This document shows positions 1 to 7,111 of a stretch of 40,062 nucleotides of DNA, in pieces. Location of the stretch: NCBI GenBank assembly GCA_964653855.1, contig CAZZFV010000018.1, positions 1 through 40,062 of the forward strand. Reading direction: 5' to 3'. The stretch's first letter is position 1; every line of letters begins with the position of its first letter. The stretch is from RGIG3528 sp964653855 (GTDB lineage Bacteria; Bacillota; Clostridia; Lachnospirales; Lachnospiraceae). Under the pieces are notes generated by a model. That model had not been told where the DNA came from and searched no databases. It worked only from the letters and a program-made list of their open reading frames with translations. Position numbers and translations under genes: made by a program.

Positions 1-43
1 TATTATTTCTCCCAATAACATTTTTTATCATAAAAACAAAACG

Positions 44-71
44 AAGACCGCGTGAAGGGCGGTCTTTTTTT
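44..71 (+). terminator. Intrinsic terminator
   Basis: AAGACCGC (44-51) pairs perfectly with GCGGTCTT (59-66) around a 7-nt loop, followed by a T run (67-71). It probably ends a plus-strand gene lying left of the window. A-rich bases on the other side could give weak termination for minus-strand transcripts too. Confidence 0.8.
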
Positions 72-132
72 CTTCTATAAATTCATTATCAATAAAAATT
101 TTACGAAAGGAGAAAATTGAAAACTGATTTAA

Positions 133-146
133 GTGCCTAATGGCAC
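133..146. repeat. Short hairpin GTGCC-TAAT-GGCAC
   Basis: A 5-bp perfect inverted repeat with a 4-base loop lies in the gene-free stretch left of the truncated toxin. No T run follows, so it is not a classical terminator. A copy of its flank (TTAAGTGCCT at 129-138) recurs at 319-328 over the toxin start. Function unknown. The rest of 72-226 shows only A/T-rich non-coding sequence. Confidence 0.35.
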
Positions 147-155
147 AAAAGAACG

Positions 156-178
156 AAAAACCCTGTTGTGAAAACAGG
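156..178 (-). terminator. Terminator behind the broken toxin gene
   Basis: On the minus strand CCTGTT pairs with AACAGG (162-167 with 173-178) around a 5-nt loop, and one base further a run of five T follows (156-160). It would end transcripts coming from the toxin-antitoxin remnant. Confidence 0.55.
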
Positions 179-226
179 AAACAAAAAAAAGAAAGGAACA
201 AAAAATGAGTTAAAATAAATCCGTAT

Positions 227-319
227 GACTACCTGCTCAAGTTTTTTGATATCCAATCCCCGTTTAACAGCCAATTTATAATCTTTTTTAAACTGACCGC
301 TAAACTCCGTCTTAAGCAT
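227..319 (-). pseudogene. YafQ/RelE-type toxin, 5' fragment
   Basis: The first 31 codons read like the start of a YafQ-family mRNA interferase (MLKTEFSGQFKKDYKLAVKR, then GLDIKKLEQVV). Family members are about 90 residues long. Here the similarity stops near 227 and the frame runs into unrelated low-complexity codons (FFVPFFFLF) up to a stop at 137-139. The catalytic C-terminal half is missing, so the toxin should be inactive. The start codon overlaps the antitoxin stop (ATGCTTAA), the normal operon arrangement of this family. I infer a deletion or rearrangement at about 226/227. Confidence 0.75.
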
Positions 320-578
320 TAAGTGCCTCCATCAAATCATCCAAATTATCAAAAGGTCCGTACATATCTTTATCGTTTTCCGCATCTTCCATTGCCTTTA
401 CGGTGATTTTATTCGGAATATCTCCTTTTACTTCAAACGGAAGTCAATTGCATCTGATTGCCTGACGATAAAAAATATCGGTTGCGGTGCTGAGTGACAG
501 TCCAAGCGACTTAAAAAGCATCTCAGCCTGTGATTTTACTTCGGGTTCAATTCTTATTGTCGTTGCACTTTTTGCCAT
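312..578 (-). pseudogene. DinJ/RelB-type antitoxin interrupted by a stop codon
   Basis: A good Shine-Dalgarno (GGGAGG) precedes ATG at 576-578. The product begins MAKSATTIRIEPEVKSQAEM, a ribbon-helix-helix DinJ/RelB N terminus, and continues through LGLSLSTATDIFYRQAIRCN. Codon 45 is TGA (444-446, complement), exactly where relatives have Gly in the conserved (N)GLPFEV motif, so one G-to-T change would explain it. The frame resumes with LPFEVKGDIPNKITV and ends at the TAA overlapping the toxin start. The N-terminal DNA-binding part (44 residues) could still be made. UGA is an ordinary stop elsewhere in this window, so recoding is unlikely. Confidence 0.8.
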
Positions 579-607
579 ATAATACCTCCCGGACTTTCGT
601 CTCGTAT

Positions 608-1408
608 TTATTCCTCATTCTTAACCTTCACCAAATGATACAAAGGAACAAGCGGAATAAGTATCGGTGTTTTGTTTGCATACTCGATATATGTTTTATT
701 TTTTCCGAAGCACTTGATTTGCTGTATTTCCATGCGCTTTGCTCCGTTTATCATCATATAAAGGATGATCAAATATCCGATAAGAGCAAAAATAAACTGC
801 GATACGGTATAGACCGTAACTCCGGTTATGAACACGCCCGTCCACACGAGAATCTCACCGAAGTAATCCGGGCATCTGCACATGCTGTAAAGTCCTTCCG
901 TTGCGGGCAAAGACGAATTTGTTTTTCTTTGTTCCGTACGCTGATAATCCGCCATTATCTCGATAACGACGCCGGATATCGTAACGCACATTCCTATATA
1001 GAGGCTTGCCTCGTCTCCCGATGCCGTCAAATCGGAAAGCCTGTAAAACACGGGCGCCATGAGAGAGCAATACAAAATACTGTCAAGCAGCCACAATATC
1101 GTTGTTGCCGTAAGCGAAATATGCTTGTAGTTTTCCGCGGAAAGCGGGCCGTTAATCAAAAAGCTTCTCCGTTCGCGCAAAAGAAGCGTGGCGGCAAGCC
1201 TGAATCCGTATATGAGAAGCGCTATGCAAAGAATCATGAATCCTGCGCTGCTTCTTCCCCTCACAATCGCCATAACACCGATCGCAAGAGCCATTCCGCC
1301 TACCGACAGCCCATAACCTATTGTTTTAAACCATACATATTTTTTAAATCCCACACTGTTAAGCGCAAGCGCAACAGCGAGAATCAACCACCATTGACTC
1401 GGAAACAT
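608..1408 (-). CDS. DUF1295 / steroid 5-alpha-reductase-like membrane protein
   Basis: 266 residues with about six to seven hydrophobic segments. The C-terminal third carries the family signature: E-I-M-A-D-Y-Q, then GLYSMCRCPDYFGEILVWTG, matching the DUF1295 pattern ADxQ...G.....RxPNYxGE...W seen in isoprenylcysteine methyltransferase and 5-alpha-reductase-like enzymes. It acts in the membrane; the substrate is unknown, so no reaction is assigned. The start follows a strong ribosome site (CGGAGGGG, 7 nt upstream). It begins 20 nt after the thioredoxin stop, so the two are probably co-transcribed. The long plus-strand frame over this gene is a shadow. Confidence 0.8.
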   Translation of the reverse strand: MFPSQWWLILAVALALNSVGFKKYVWFKTIGYGLSVGGMALAIGVMAIVRGRSSAGFMILCIALLIYGFRLAATLLLRERRSFLINGPLSAENYKHISLTATTILWLLDSILYCSLMAPVFYRLSDLTASGDEASLYIGMCVTISGVVIEIMADYQRTEQRKTNSSLPATEGLYSMCRCPDYFGEILVWTGVFITGVTVYTVSQFIFALIGYLIILYMMINGAKRMEIQQIKCFGKNKTYIEYANKTPILIPLVPLYHLVKVKNEE

Positions 1409-1428
1409 AAATTAACCCCTCCGAAAAA

Positions 1429-1746
1429 TCAAATCTTTGCCAAAACGTCGCAAAGTTCCTTCTCGTTCATCATTCCGACGTGTCTAACGACTTCCGTTCC
1501 GTCCTTAAAAATCACAATAGTCGGAATACTCTGTATCATAAATTTTTGTGATGTAACGGGATTTTCGTCGACATCAACCTTGCATACAATAAATTTGTCG
1601 TTTGAGTTACGGTTCACCTTTTCGAGCACGGGCGCAAATGCCTTGCACGGGCCGCACCATGTAGCCCAAAAATCAACCACAACCGGCACCTTCGCACCGG
1701 AAATCACTTTGTCAAAACTTTCATCGTTTATATGAATAATGTCCAT
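1429..1746 (-). CDS. trxA: Thioredoxin
   Basis: 105 residues, normal length for thioredoxin. The active site is canonical (ATWCGPCKAFAPVL), with the conserved D of VVDFWA before it and the cis-Pro loop (SIPTIVIFKDG) after it. It reduces protein disulfides in the cytoplasm using electrons from thioredoxin reductase, which is not in this window. First gene of a two-gene unit with the DUF1295 protein downstream. Ribosome site GAGGCG lies 7-8 nt before the ATG. A cell usually has several thioredoxin paralogues, so this may not be the main one. Confidence 0.93.
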   Translation of the reverse strand: MDIIHINDESFDKVISGAKVPVVVDFWATWCGPCKAFAPVLEKVNRNSNDKFIVCKVDVDENPVTSQKFMIQSIPTIVIFKDGTEVVRHVGMMNEKELCDVLAKI

Positions 1747-1776
1747 TGTAATCGCCTCTGAAAAAATATCTATGTA

Positions 1777-1805
1777 AGTATATAATTTTTTCAGTCAATC
1801 GTAAA
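1777..1805 (-). promoter_or_regulatory. Possible sigma-A promoter of trxA
   Basis: On the minus strand TTTACG (1800-1805) and TATACT (1777-1782) are 17 bp apart. An alternative -35, TTGACT (1793-1798), pairs with a weaker TACATA 16 bp downstream. The rest of the roughly 300-bp gap between trxA and the chemoreceptor is AT-rich and holds no gene. Confidence 0.4.
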
Positions 1806-1886
1806 CGTCCCAAAATGTTAAATTTTTATGTCTTAACCCTTATTTAATAAAGTATATGAATTTTTAACAAACTCCATTGCAAAACT

Positions 1887-1935
1887 TGCCAATATCTTGC
1901 AAATATTGGCATTTATTGCTGTTTTATGGTAAAAT
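1887..1935 (+). promoter_or_regulatory. Promoter with overlapping inverted repeat, upstream of chemoreceptor
   Basis: TTGGCA (1906-1911), 18 bp, TAAAAT (1930-1935) form a plausible sigma-A promoter. A perfect 9-bp inverted repeat, TGCCAATAT / ATATTGGCA (1887-1895 and 1903-1911), covers the -35 box and could be an operator. The transcript would have a leader of about 110 nt. Confidence 0.45.
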
Positions 1936-2051
1936 TATTTTAGGGTTTCCCGTTAAAATTAAGTTATCGGAAATCCGCATGTCTTATGTGTTCAAACATT
2001 TTTTTACACAAGACGGAGTTGGTTTTAAGTTACACCGGAGGGGGTGACGTT

Positions 2052-3410
2052 ATGATTAAAAGCAAAAAAATCGTAACCATAGACAATGACAAAAATAAAA
2101 TAATAGAGCTTATGCAGCGCGCAGCAACAGGCGATTACACAAAAGCCACGAATTCGGATTTTGCGGACCCTGAGCTCAAAAACGCCTTCAACAATCTTAT
2201 TTCGTCCGTTGAAGAAAACAACAATTACATCGTCATGCGGCTCAACAATTCGATGTCCACAATCGGAGACAGCTCCTGCGTCAAAAACATGATAGAGCAG
2301 GTAAACGAGCAAACTCTCGCAATCACCGATCTCAGGGGCACAAGCAAGGATCTCGGCGATTCCATCACAAATATTCAGGACTCGATTTTAAAAATCCAAA
2401 ACAACACCGGTTCCGTAACGGATTTTTCGGAAAAGTGCATCAACGACATCGGAAACAGCGTTGACATCGTGGACAATGCCACATCCAAGGTTCTTGACAT
2501 AAGCGGTCAGATTACCGATTTCAAAGAGAAGGCAACAAAGATTGCCGAAATCATCGACATAGTAAAGAAAATCGCAAGCAAATCGGGGCTTCTTGCTCTC
2601 AACGCTTCGATCGAAGCGGCACGCGCCGGAGAATCGGGACGCGGCTTTGCGGTTGTTGCGGGGCAGGTTAAAGAGCTTTCGTCAAACACGACACAATCCG
2701 CGGAAAGAATCGTAAAGTATGTTTCTGAGCTTACCGACGGCATAGATTCACTTTACACGGCAATTTTGGAGACGGCCGACGAACTTAAGCGCGGCAACCA
2801 AAGCATCCACGATTCCGTCGAATACCTTCACGAAATGGATTCCGAAATCGATTCGATAAAAGGCTCCGTCGACAGCATTTCTTCCGAAATAGGCACGCAG
2901 ATGGCTCTCACGGAAAACTTCTTAACGGCGATCGATTCACTTGCGGACAACTACGACAGCCTGTCCGAAGGATGCATGACAACCGGCGGTCACCTTTACA
3001 CAATCTCGCGTGACGTTGACAAAACAAGAAGCGATCTCGCAAGAAAGGGCGCAAATCTTTCGCTTACGGACTGGCTCACGATTTACGAAATCGACCACCT
3101 CATCTTCACATGGCGTGTTTACAATCACCTTGCGGGCTTCGAAAAGCTGCAACTCAGCCAGGTAAACAATCCTCACGGATGCAAATTCGGCAAGTGGGCG
3201 GCTACCGTGCATGACGCCCGCGTTACGGGAAATTCCAATTTTAACGCAACCGTCAGAAATCACGAAAGAATCCACAAGTACGCCGTCGATTCGTTTAACG
3301 CAATGGAAAACAACGATCGCGCAAAAGCACTTGCGGCTTTTAATCAGGCATACAACGCATATCTCGATTTTAAGAAAACGATCACGGATCTCAGGAATTC
3401 TTTAAAGTAA
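2052..3410 (+). CDS. Soluble methyl-accepting chemotaxis protein with C-terminal CZB domain
   Basis: 452 residues from the ATG at 2052, chosen because GGAGGGGGTG lies just upstream; a longer frame from 1986 lacks such a site. No membrane segment, so the receptor is cytoplasmic. The middle is the coiled-coil signalling module with the conserved hairpin tip (IASKSGLLALNASIEAARAG, then GRGFAVVAGQVKELS), which contacts CheA and CheW. The last 100 residues form a chemoreceptor zinc-binding domain with the 3His/1Cys set visible: H in EIDHLIFTW, C in HGCKFGKW, and two H in NHERIHK. CZB domains are known to sense zinc or oxidants such as hypochlorite. No chemotaxis genes are nearby. Confidence 0.9.
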   Translation: MIKSKKIVTIDNDKNKIIELMQRAATGDYTKATNSDFADPELKNAFNNLISSVEENNNYIVMRLNNSMSTIGDSSCVKNMIEQVNEQTLAITDLRGTSKDLGDSITNIQDSILKIQNNTGSVTDFSEKCINDIGNSVDIVDNATSKVLDISGQITDFKEKATKIAEIIDIVKKIASKSGLLALNASIEAARAGESGRGFAVVAGQVKELSSNTTQSAERIVKYVSELTDGIDSLYTAILETADELKRGNQSIHDSVEYLHEMDSEIDSIKGSVDSISSEIGTQMALTENFLTAIDSLADNYDSLSEGCMTTGGHLYTISRDVDKTRSDLARKGANLSLTDWLTIYEIDHLIFTWRVYNHLAGFEKLQLSQVNNPHGCKFGKWAATVHDARVTGNSNFNATVRNHERIHKYAVDSFNAMENNDRAKALAAFNQAYNAYLDFKKTITDLRNSLK

Positions 3411-3449
3411 TCCGTATGTCGTACCTTTTAACCTCAACATCATTCGCAA

Positions 3450-3488
3450 AAAACACGCCCCGGGGACGAACCCTCGGGGCGTGTTTTT
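3450..3488 (+). terminator. Strong intrinsic terminator after the chemoreceptor
   Basis: AAAACACGCCCCG (3450-3462) pairs with CGGGGCGTGTTTT (3475-3487), 13 bp, with a T run at its end. The A run on the left makes it potentially bidirectional, serving the convergent DUF975 gene as well. Confidence 0.9.
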
Positions 3489-3529
3489 ATCCGTGTGCAT
3501 ATTTGCATAGCGTCTAATCGATCCTGAAC

Positions 3530-3592
3530 TTAAGCTTCAACTCAATTTAAGCTTCAACTTACCTGAACTTCGACTCAATTTAAGCTTCGACT
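3530..3592. repeat. Three direct copies of TTAAGCTTC(A/G)ACT
   Basis: Copies lie at 3530-3542, 3547-3559 and 3580-3592, with related GAACTTCGACTCAA sequence between them. They lie just downstream of the DUF975 stop codon (the last copy touches it) and probably result from slippage or expansion. Confidence 0.6.
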
Positions 3593-4563
3593 TAATTGAA
3601 CGAATTCCAAGCGTTGTTTCCGTTACCCNNNNNNNNNNNNNNNNNNNNNNNNNNNNNNNNNNNNNNNNNNNNNNNNNNNNNNNNNNNNNNNNNNNNNNNN
3701 NNNNNNNNNNNNNNNNNNNNNNNNNNNNCGTTGTTTCCGTTATAAGTTCCGTTGTTATAGCTTCCGTTGTCGTAACTTCCGAAATTATCTTCGGGCGGTA
3801 AGATCTTTACTCTGATCTTTCTGTAAAGCTCGGCATTCGTAAACTCGATATACGGATTTACATAGAATATACCGACGATTCCGAATGTGATTCCCGAAAG
3901 AAGTCTCCACAAAATAAATGTCAAATCAAGCACAAAGACATCAAGCTTTTCGTTTAACATCATGTTCTTTGAGAGTTCCTTTGCCTGAGAAGGCGAAAGT
4001 GTGGGATCTTCGATCATTAAGTAAGGAACCATTCTGTATTCGTATGCCTTTATGATTCCGGGAACAACAAGCAAGAGCGACCACAAGAAAATCGAAAGTT
4101 TTGTCATAAACATTGCTCCCACAACATTCATATATCCGTCCCCGAAAGCACTTCCGAAGTATCGAAGGTTCACGTCTCCGCGGCTTGCCTGCAAAAAGAA
4201 TTTTCTGCCTCCCACAATCAAAGGATTAAACACAAAAACTTTGATTGCGAGCCCGATAAGCGTTGCTATTACCGCAACCGGAAGCATCAGCGAAAAAAGT
4301 GACGCATACGCATTCAATAATGAATCGCTTATTACCGCACCGTCCGTTACCCGTTCTCCGTAACTATAAACATTTCCGTACGTATCCGTATAACTTCCCG
4401 TTACGTAGCTTGTGTCATCACCGCTTCCGAACGAATTCGAATTCGCGGTCGCAACAAGCGTGTCTCCGACCAGCATAAGTATAAATGCCGCAAGCACCGC
4501 TTTCCAGTAAAAATTACGAAGACTGTTTTTCGCGTTTAGCTTAATTTCCTGTCTTGTCCACAT
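3592..4563 (-). CDS. DUF975 family membrane protein (contains scaffold gap)
   Basis: Begins MWTRQEIKLNAKNSLRNFYW, the typical DUF975 start, followed by a hydrophobic segment, a polar Ser/Gly/Tyr-rich extracellular loop (about residues 42-80), and several more membrane segments. FVNPYIEFTNAELYRKIR near the C-terminal side is also characteristic. The C terminus is an Asn/Gly/Tyr-rich repeat tract (NYNNGTYNGNN type) broken by 100 N (3629-3728), so the true length and frame across the gap are unknown. Function not established for the family; relatives are integral membrane proteins of Bacillota. No ribosome site better than the one before 4563 was seen. Confidence 0.8.
   Translation of the reverse strand: MWTRQEIKLNAKNSLRNFYWKAVLAAFILMLVGDTLVATANSNSFGSGDDTSYVTGSYTDTYGNVYSYGERVTDGAVISDSLLNAYASLFSLMLPVAVIATLIGLAIKVFVFNPLIVGGRKFFLQASRGDVNLRYFGSAFGDGYMNVVGAMFMTKLSIFLWSLLLVVPGIIKAYEYRMVPYLMIEDPTLSPSQAKELSKNMMLNEKLDVFVLDLTFILWRLLSGITFGIVGIFYVNPYIEFTNAELYRKIRVKILPPEDNFGSYDNGSYNNGTYNGNNXXXXXXXXXXXXXXXXXXXXXXXXXXXXXXXXXXGNGNNAWNSFN
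3629..3728. other. Assembly gap of 100 N
   Basis: Exactly 100 N, the usual filler for a gap of unknown size. It falls in a low-complexity coding repeat of the DUF975 gene, which probably broke the assembly. Confidence 0.95.
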
Positions 4564-4621
4564 GATTTAACTCCCCCGTTTTTTATTTTGGGTAATTATA
4601 TCACACATACAGCCGCATGTC

Positions 4622-5365
4622 TTATAAAACTTTTGACAAAAATTCTTTAAGGCGCGCATCTTTGGGATTTCCGAAGAATTCTGCGGGCGTTTCGTCCTCT
4701 TTTACTTTTCCTTCATCGATAAACACGACTCTGTTTGCCACTTCGCGCGCAAATCCCATTTCGTGGGTTACAACAACCATCGTCATGCCGGTTGAGGCAA
4801 GTTCTTTCATGAGTTCAAGCACCTCTCCAACCATTTCGGGATCGAGTGCCGACGTCGGCTCATCAAAAAGCATCACATCCGGGTTCATCGCAAGCGCACG
4901 CGCTATCGCAACACGCTGCTTCTGACCGCCGGAAAGCATCGCGGGATAAACATCACTCTTGTCGGGAAGCCCGATTTTATTGAGTAAATCAACAGCCAAC
5001 GCCTCCGCCTCTTCATTACTCTTTTTAAGAAGCTTTTGGGGCGCAAGCATAATGTTCTTTTTGACACTCATATGCGGAAAAAGATTGAATTGCTGAAACA
5101 CCATTCCTATCTTCTCGCGAAGAAGATTCACGTTGCATAAGTTATCGTTGATTTTTTTTCCTTCAAAAATTATGTCACCGGAATCCGGTTCCTCAAGAAG
5201 ATTTAGGCATCTTAAGAAAGTTGATTTTCCCGAGCCCGACGAACCGATTATCGCAACCACTTCGCCCGACTTTATTTCCATGTTTATGCCCTTTAAAACT
5301 TCGAGCTTATTGAAGGATTTTCTTAAATTTTTAATTTGAAACAGCGTTTCACCTTTATTTATCAC
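4622..5365 (-). CDS. Polar amino acid ABC transporter ATPase (GlnQ/ArtM type)
   Basis: About 247 residues. Motifs in order: Walker A GSSGSGKST, Q-loop FQQFNLFPH, signature LSGGQKQR, Walker B VMLFDEPTSALD, switch His in VTHEMGFA. These match the HisP/GlnQ subfamily that powers amino acid uptake. I place the start at GTG 5365 because AAAGGAGG lies about 10 nt upstream; a TTG at 5386 would place this ribosome site inside the gene. It overlaps the permease stop by about 11 nt, indicating translational coupling. Last gene of the importer operon. Substrate is inferred as arginine or another basic amino acid only from the ARG box upstream. Confidence 0.9.
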   Translation of the reverse strand: MINKGETLFQIKNLRKSFNKLEVLKGINMEIKSGEVVAIIGSSGSGKSTFLRCLNLLEEPDSGDIIFEGKKINDNLCNVNLLREKIGMVFQQFNLFPHMSVKKNIMLAPQKLLKKSNEEAEALAVDLLNKIGLPDKSDVYPAMLSGGQKQRVAIARALAMNPDVMLFDEPTSALDPEMVGEVLELMKELASTGMTMVVVTHEMGFAREVANRVVFIDEGKVKEDETPAEFFGNPKDARLKEFLSKVL

Positions 5366-6092
5366 CTGTACGAAGCCTCCTTTCAAGTTTGCCCATAAAT
5401 GCCGTAAGAAGCATTACGATAATCAAATATATTGCCGCAACCGTAAAGAGCGGGAAAAATGTTTCGTAGGTAAGACTTCTTATTATGTCTCCCGCACGCG
5501 TTAAGTCGTTTAAGGCAATATATCCCGAAATCGAGGTTTCCTTTAAAAGTGTAATAAACTCGTTTACAAGTGCCGGCAGGGTATTTTTGAAAGCCTGCGG
5601 AATAATTATGTAAATCATCGTTTTGGTGTAATTAAAACCGAGACTTCTGCCTGCCTCAAGCTGACCTATGTCGATCGACTGTATTCCGGAACGCACAATT
5701 TCGGCAACGTATGCGCCCGAATTTATTCCGAACGTAAGTATCGCGATAAGCACCTTGTTCGTGCTGCTCGCCATTATGACATAATACATGATGAGGAGCT
5801 GCACCATGGTGGGCGTTCCCCTTATTACCGTGAGATACACGCGCGACAAGAGATTCAAAAGCCACAAAATCCCGTAACCGAAGCTTTTGTGCTTCTTTGT
5901 TCTGTCAAAAGTCGTGCGAATGATTGCGACGACAAATCCTATCAAAATACCGATGAGAGCCGCAAAAATCGTGATGACGAAGGTGTTTTTGAGACCTTTC
6001 ACAAAAAACAAATACCTGTCGTCCGTAACAAACGTTTCAATGAGCTTTTCATGTATGTATTCAAAAAAGCCGATACTCAAAAAAATGTTCAA
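5355..6092 (-). CDS. Polar amino acid ABC transporter permease (HisM/GlnP type)
   Basis: About 245 residues with five or so membrane segments. FVKGLKNTFVITIFAALIG is the typical family start of the membrane domain, VIRGTPTMVQLLI is the conserved periplasmic-loop motif, and the EAA coupling loop is seen as EAGRSLGFNYTKTMIYIIIP. The start is probably TTG 6092, preceded at 7-8 nt by AGAGGAG; reading further upstream enters the intergenic hairpin. Works with the ATPase downstream and the binding protein upstream. Confidence 0.88.
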   Translation of the reverse strand: MNIFLSIGFFEYIHEKLIETFVTDDRYLFFVKGLKNTFVITIFAALIGILIGFVVAIIRTTFDRTKKHKSFGYGILWLLNLLSRVYLTVIRGTPTMVQLLIMYYVIMASSTNKVLIAILTFGINSGAYVAEIVRSGIQSIDIGQLEAGRSLGFNYTKTMIYIIIPQAFKNTLPALVNEFITLLKETSISGYIALNDLTRAGDIIRSLTYETFFPLFTVAAIYLIIVMLLTAFMGKLERRLRTGDK

Positions 6093-6117
6093 ATTCCTTC
6101 TCCTCTTACAAAACCCC

Positions 6118-6142
6118 AAAAGCGGGCACAAAATATGCCCGC
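6118..6142 (-). terminator. Attenuator-like hairpin between binding protein and permease genes
   Basis: GCGGGCA pairs with TGCCCGC (6122-6128 with 6136-6142), followed on the minus strand by TTTT then GGGG. The T run is short, so partial termination is likely. In ABC importer operons such hairpins lower permease and ATPase expression relative to the binding protein. Confidence 0.55.
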
Positions 6143-6175
6143 CGGATTACATTTGTTTTTCTGTAGTCAATATTA

Positions 6176-6936
6176 TCACTCTTCGGTATTTCTTACAATG
6201 ATAACCTGTGTTGCCGTTGTATAAGAATCCGTGAAATCAATATTCTTAAGTCTGTCTTCGGTAACGGTCATTCCGGCAACGCCTATGTCTGCCTTGCCCG
6301 TCTGAACGGCTGCAATGATCGAATCGAATTCCATGTCTTCGATAACAAGCTCCATACCGAGAATGTCGGCAACGGCCTGTGCCATATCGGCATCGATACC
6401 CGTAACAACACCGCCCTCATAATATTCGTAAGGAGGGAAATATGCGTTTGTTGCCATNNNNNNNNNNGAGTCTTGCCCGTGTCGTCGCCGATATAATTTG
6501 AAACGATTGAGTCGAGTGTTCCGTTCGACTTTAATGTTGCGAGAGCCGTGTTAATCTTATCCTTAAGTGCCGTATTTTCCTTTGATACGCAAATTGCATA
6601 CTCTTCGAGAGCAAAAGGCTCGTCAAGAATCTTAAGGTCTCCGTCGTTCTTTGCGACAAATGCCTTTGCGGGCTCGCTGTCGATTATTACGCAGTCGATT
6701 TTGCCGACAAGAAGTGCCTGTACGGCATCTGCGCCCTTTGAATACTGTTCGACTTCCGCGTCCTTAACGTCCTGTGCATAAATATCACCCGTTGTACCGA
6801 GCTGAACACCGATCTTCTTGCCTTCAAGGTCGTCGATCGAATTTACCGTGTTTGCGGCGAGCTTGCTTCCGCATCCCGTTACAAGTGTCAAAGCACATGC
6901 AAGCATTATGCATGCGGTTTTCTTTAAAGTTTTCAT
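6176..6936 (-). CDS. Amino acid ABC transporter substrate-binding lipoprotein, domains in permuted order, with gap
   Basis: ATG 6936 follows GGAGGAAG. A lipoprotein signal comes first (MKTLKKTACIMLACALTLVTGC, lipobox VTGC). Next comes what is normally the second half of a GlnH/ArtJ-type protein (SIDDLEGKKIGVQLGTTGDI ... IDCVIIDSEPAKAFV ... LDSIVSNYI), then the linker DDTGKT, a 10-N gap (6458-6467), and finally what is normally the first half (MATNAYFPPYEYYEGG ... DFTDSYTTATQVIIVR), ending in TGA at 6176. The halves join in frame only if the true gap is 2, 5, 8... bases; related proteins often read KTLVMATN, which fits 5. The product should capture amino acids outside the membrane. Either a natural circular permutation or an assembly artefact. 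Confidence 0.75.
6458..6467. other. Assembly gap of 10 N
   Basis: Ten N inside the binding-protein gene. As written, the gap breaks the reading frame; the real length is probably different. Confidence 0.95.
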
Positions 6937-6956
6937 TTTTTCTTCCTCCGTGTGTT

Positions 6957-6974
6957 TATGAATAATTATTCATC
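6957..6974. promoter_or_regulatory. ARG box (ArgR/AhrC operator)
   Basis: ATGAATAATTATTCAT (6958-6973) is a perfect 16-bp palindrome matching the ArgR consensus TGAATwwwwATTCA. It lies between the -10 box and the ribosome site of the binding-protein gene, where bound arginine repressor would block transcription. This suggests that the importer takes up arginine or a related basic amino acid. The argR gene itself is not in the window. Confidence 0.8.
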
Positions 6975-6985
6975 AATATGCACGC

Positions 6986-7013
6986 ATTATACAACCATTT
7001 TTTCAAAATGCAA
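6986..7013 (-). promoter_or_regulatory. Sigma-A promoter of the amino acid importer operon
   Basis: On the minus strand TTGCAT (7008-7013), 16 bp, TATAAT (6986-6991). Transcription should start about 6979, just before the ARG box. Confidence 0.75.
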
Positions 7014-7111
7014 GCGTTATTTTAAAAAAATATATTTTAATTTGCTTCTTAACGCTTGCAAACCCATGTCGATTGGTGCAAAATACTTGAGAAAAGTGAA
7101 AGCCGGTACAA

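Noticed and set aside
444..446. UGA read as glycine in the antitoxin
   Set aside because: UGA ends thioredoxin and AI-2E genes here, so the standard code applies; a point mutation is simpler.
530..1735. 401-codon plus-strand frame
   Set aside because: It is antisense to the thioredoxin and DUF1295 genes, which have clear motifs and ribosome sites; its translation is Arg/His/Ser-rich without domains.
1906..1920. Sigma-54 promoter (TTGGCA ... TTGCT) before the chemoreceptor
   Set aside because: GG and GC are 8 nt apart, not the required 10; the sigma-A reading fits better.
6092..6131. Upstream start for the permease at 6131
   Set aside because: It is a TTG inside the intergenic hairpin without a ribosome site; TTG 6092 has AGAGGAG.
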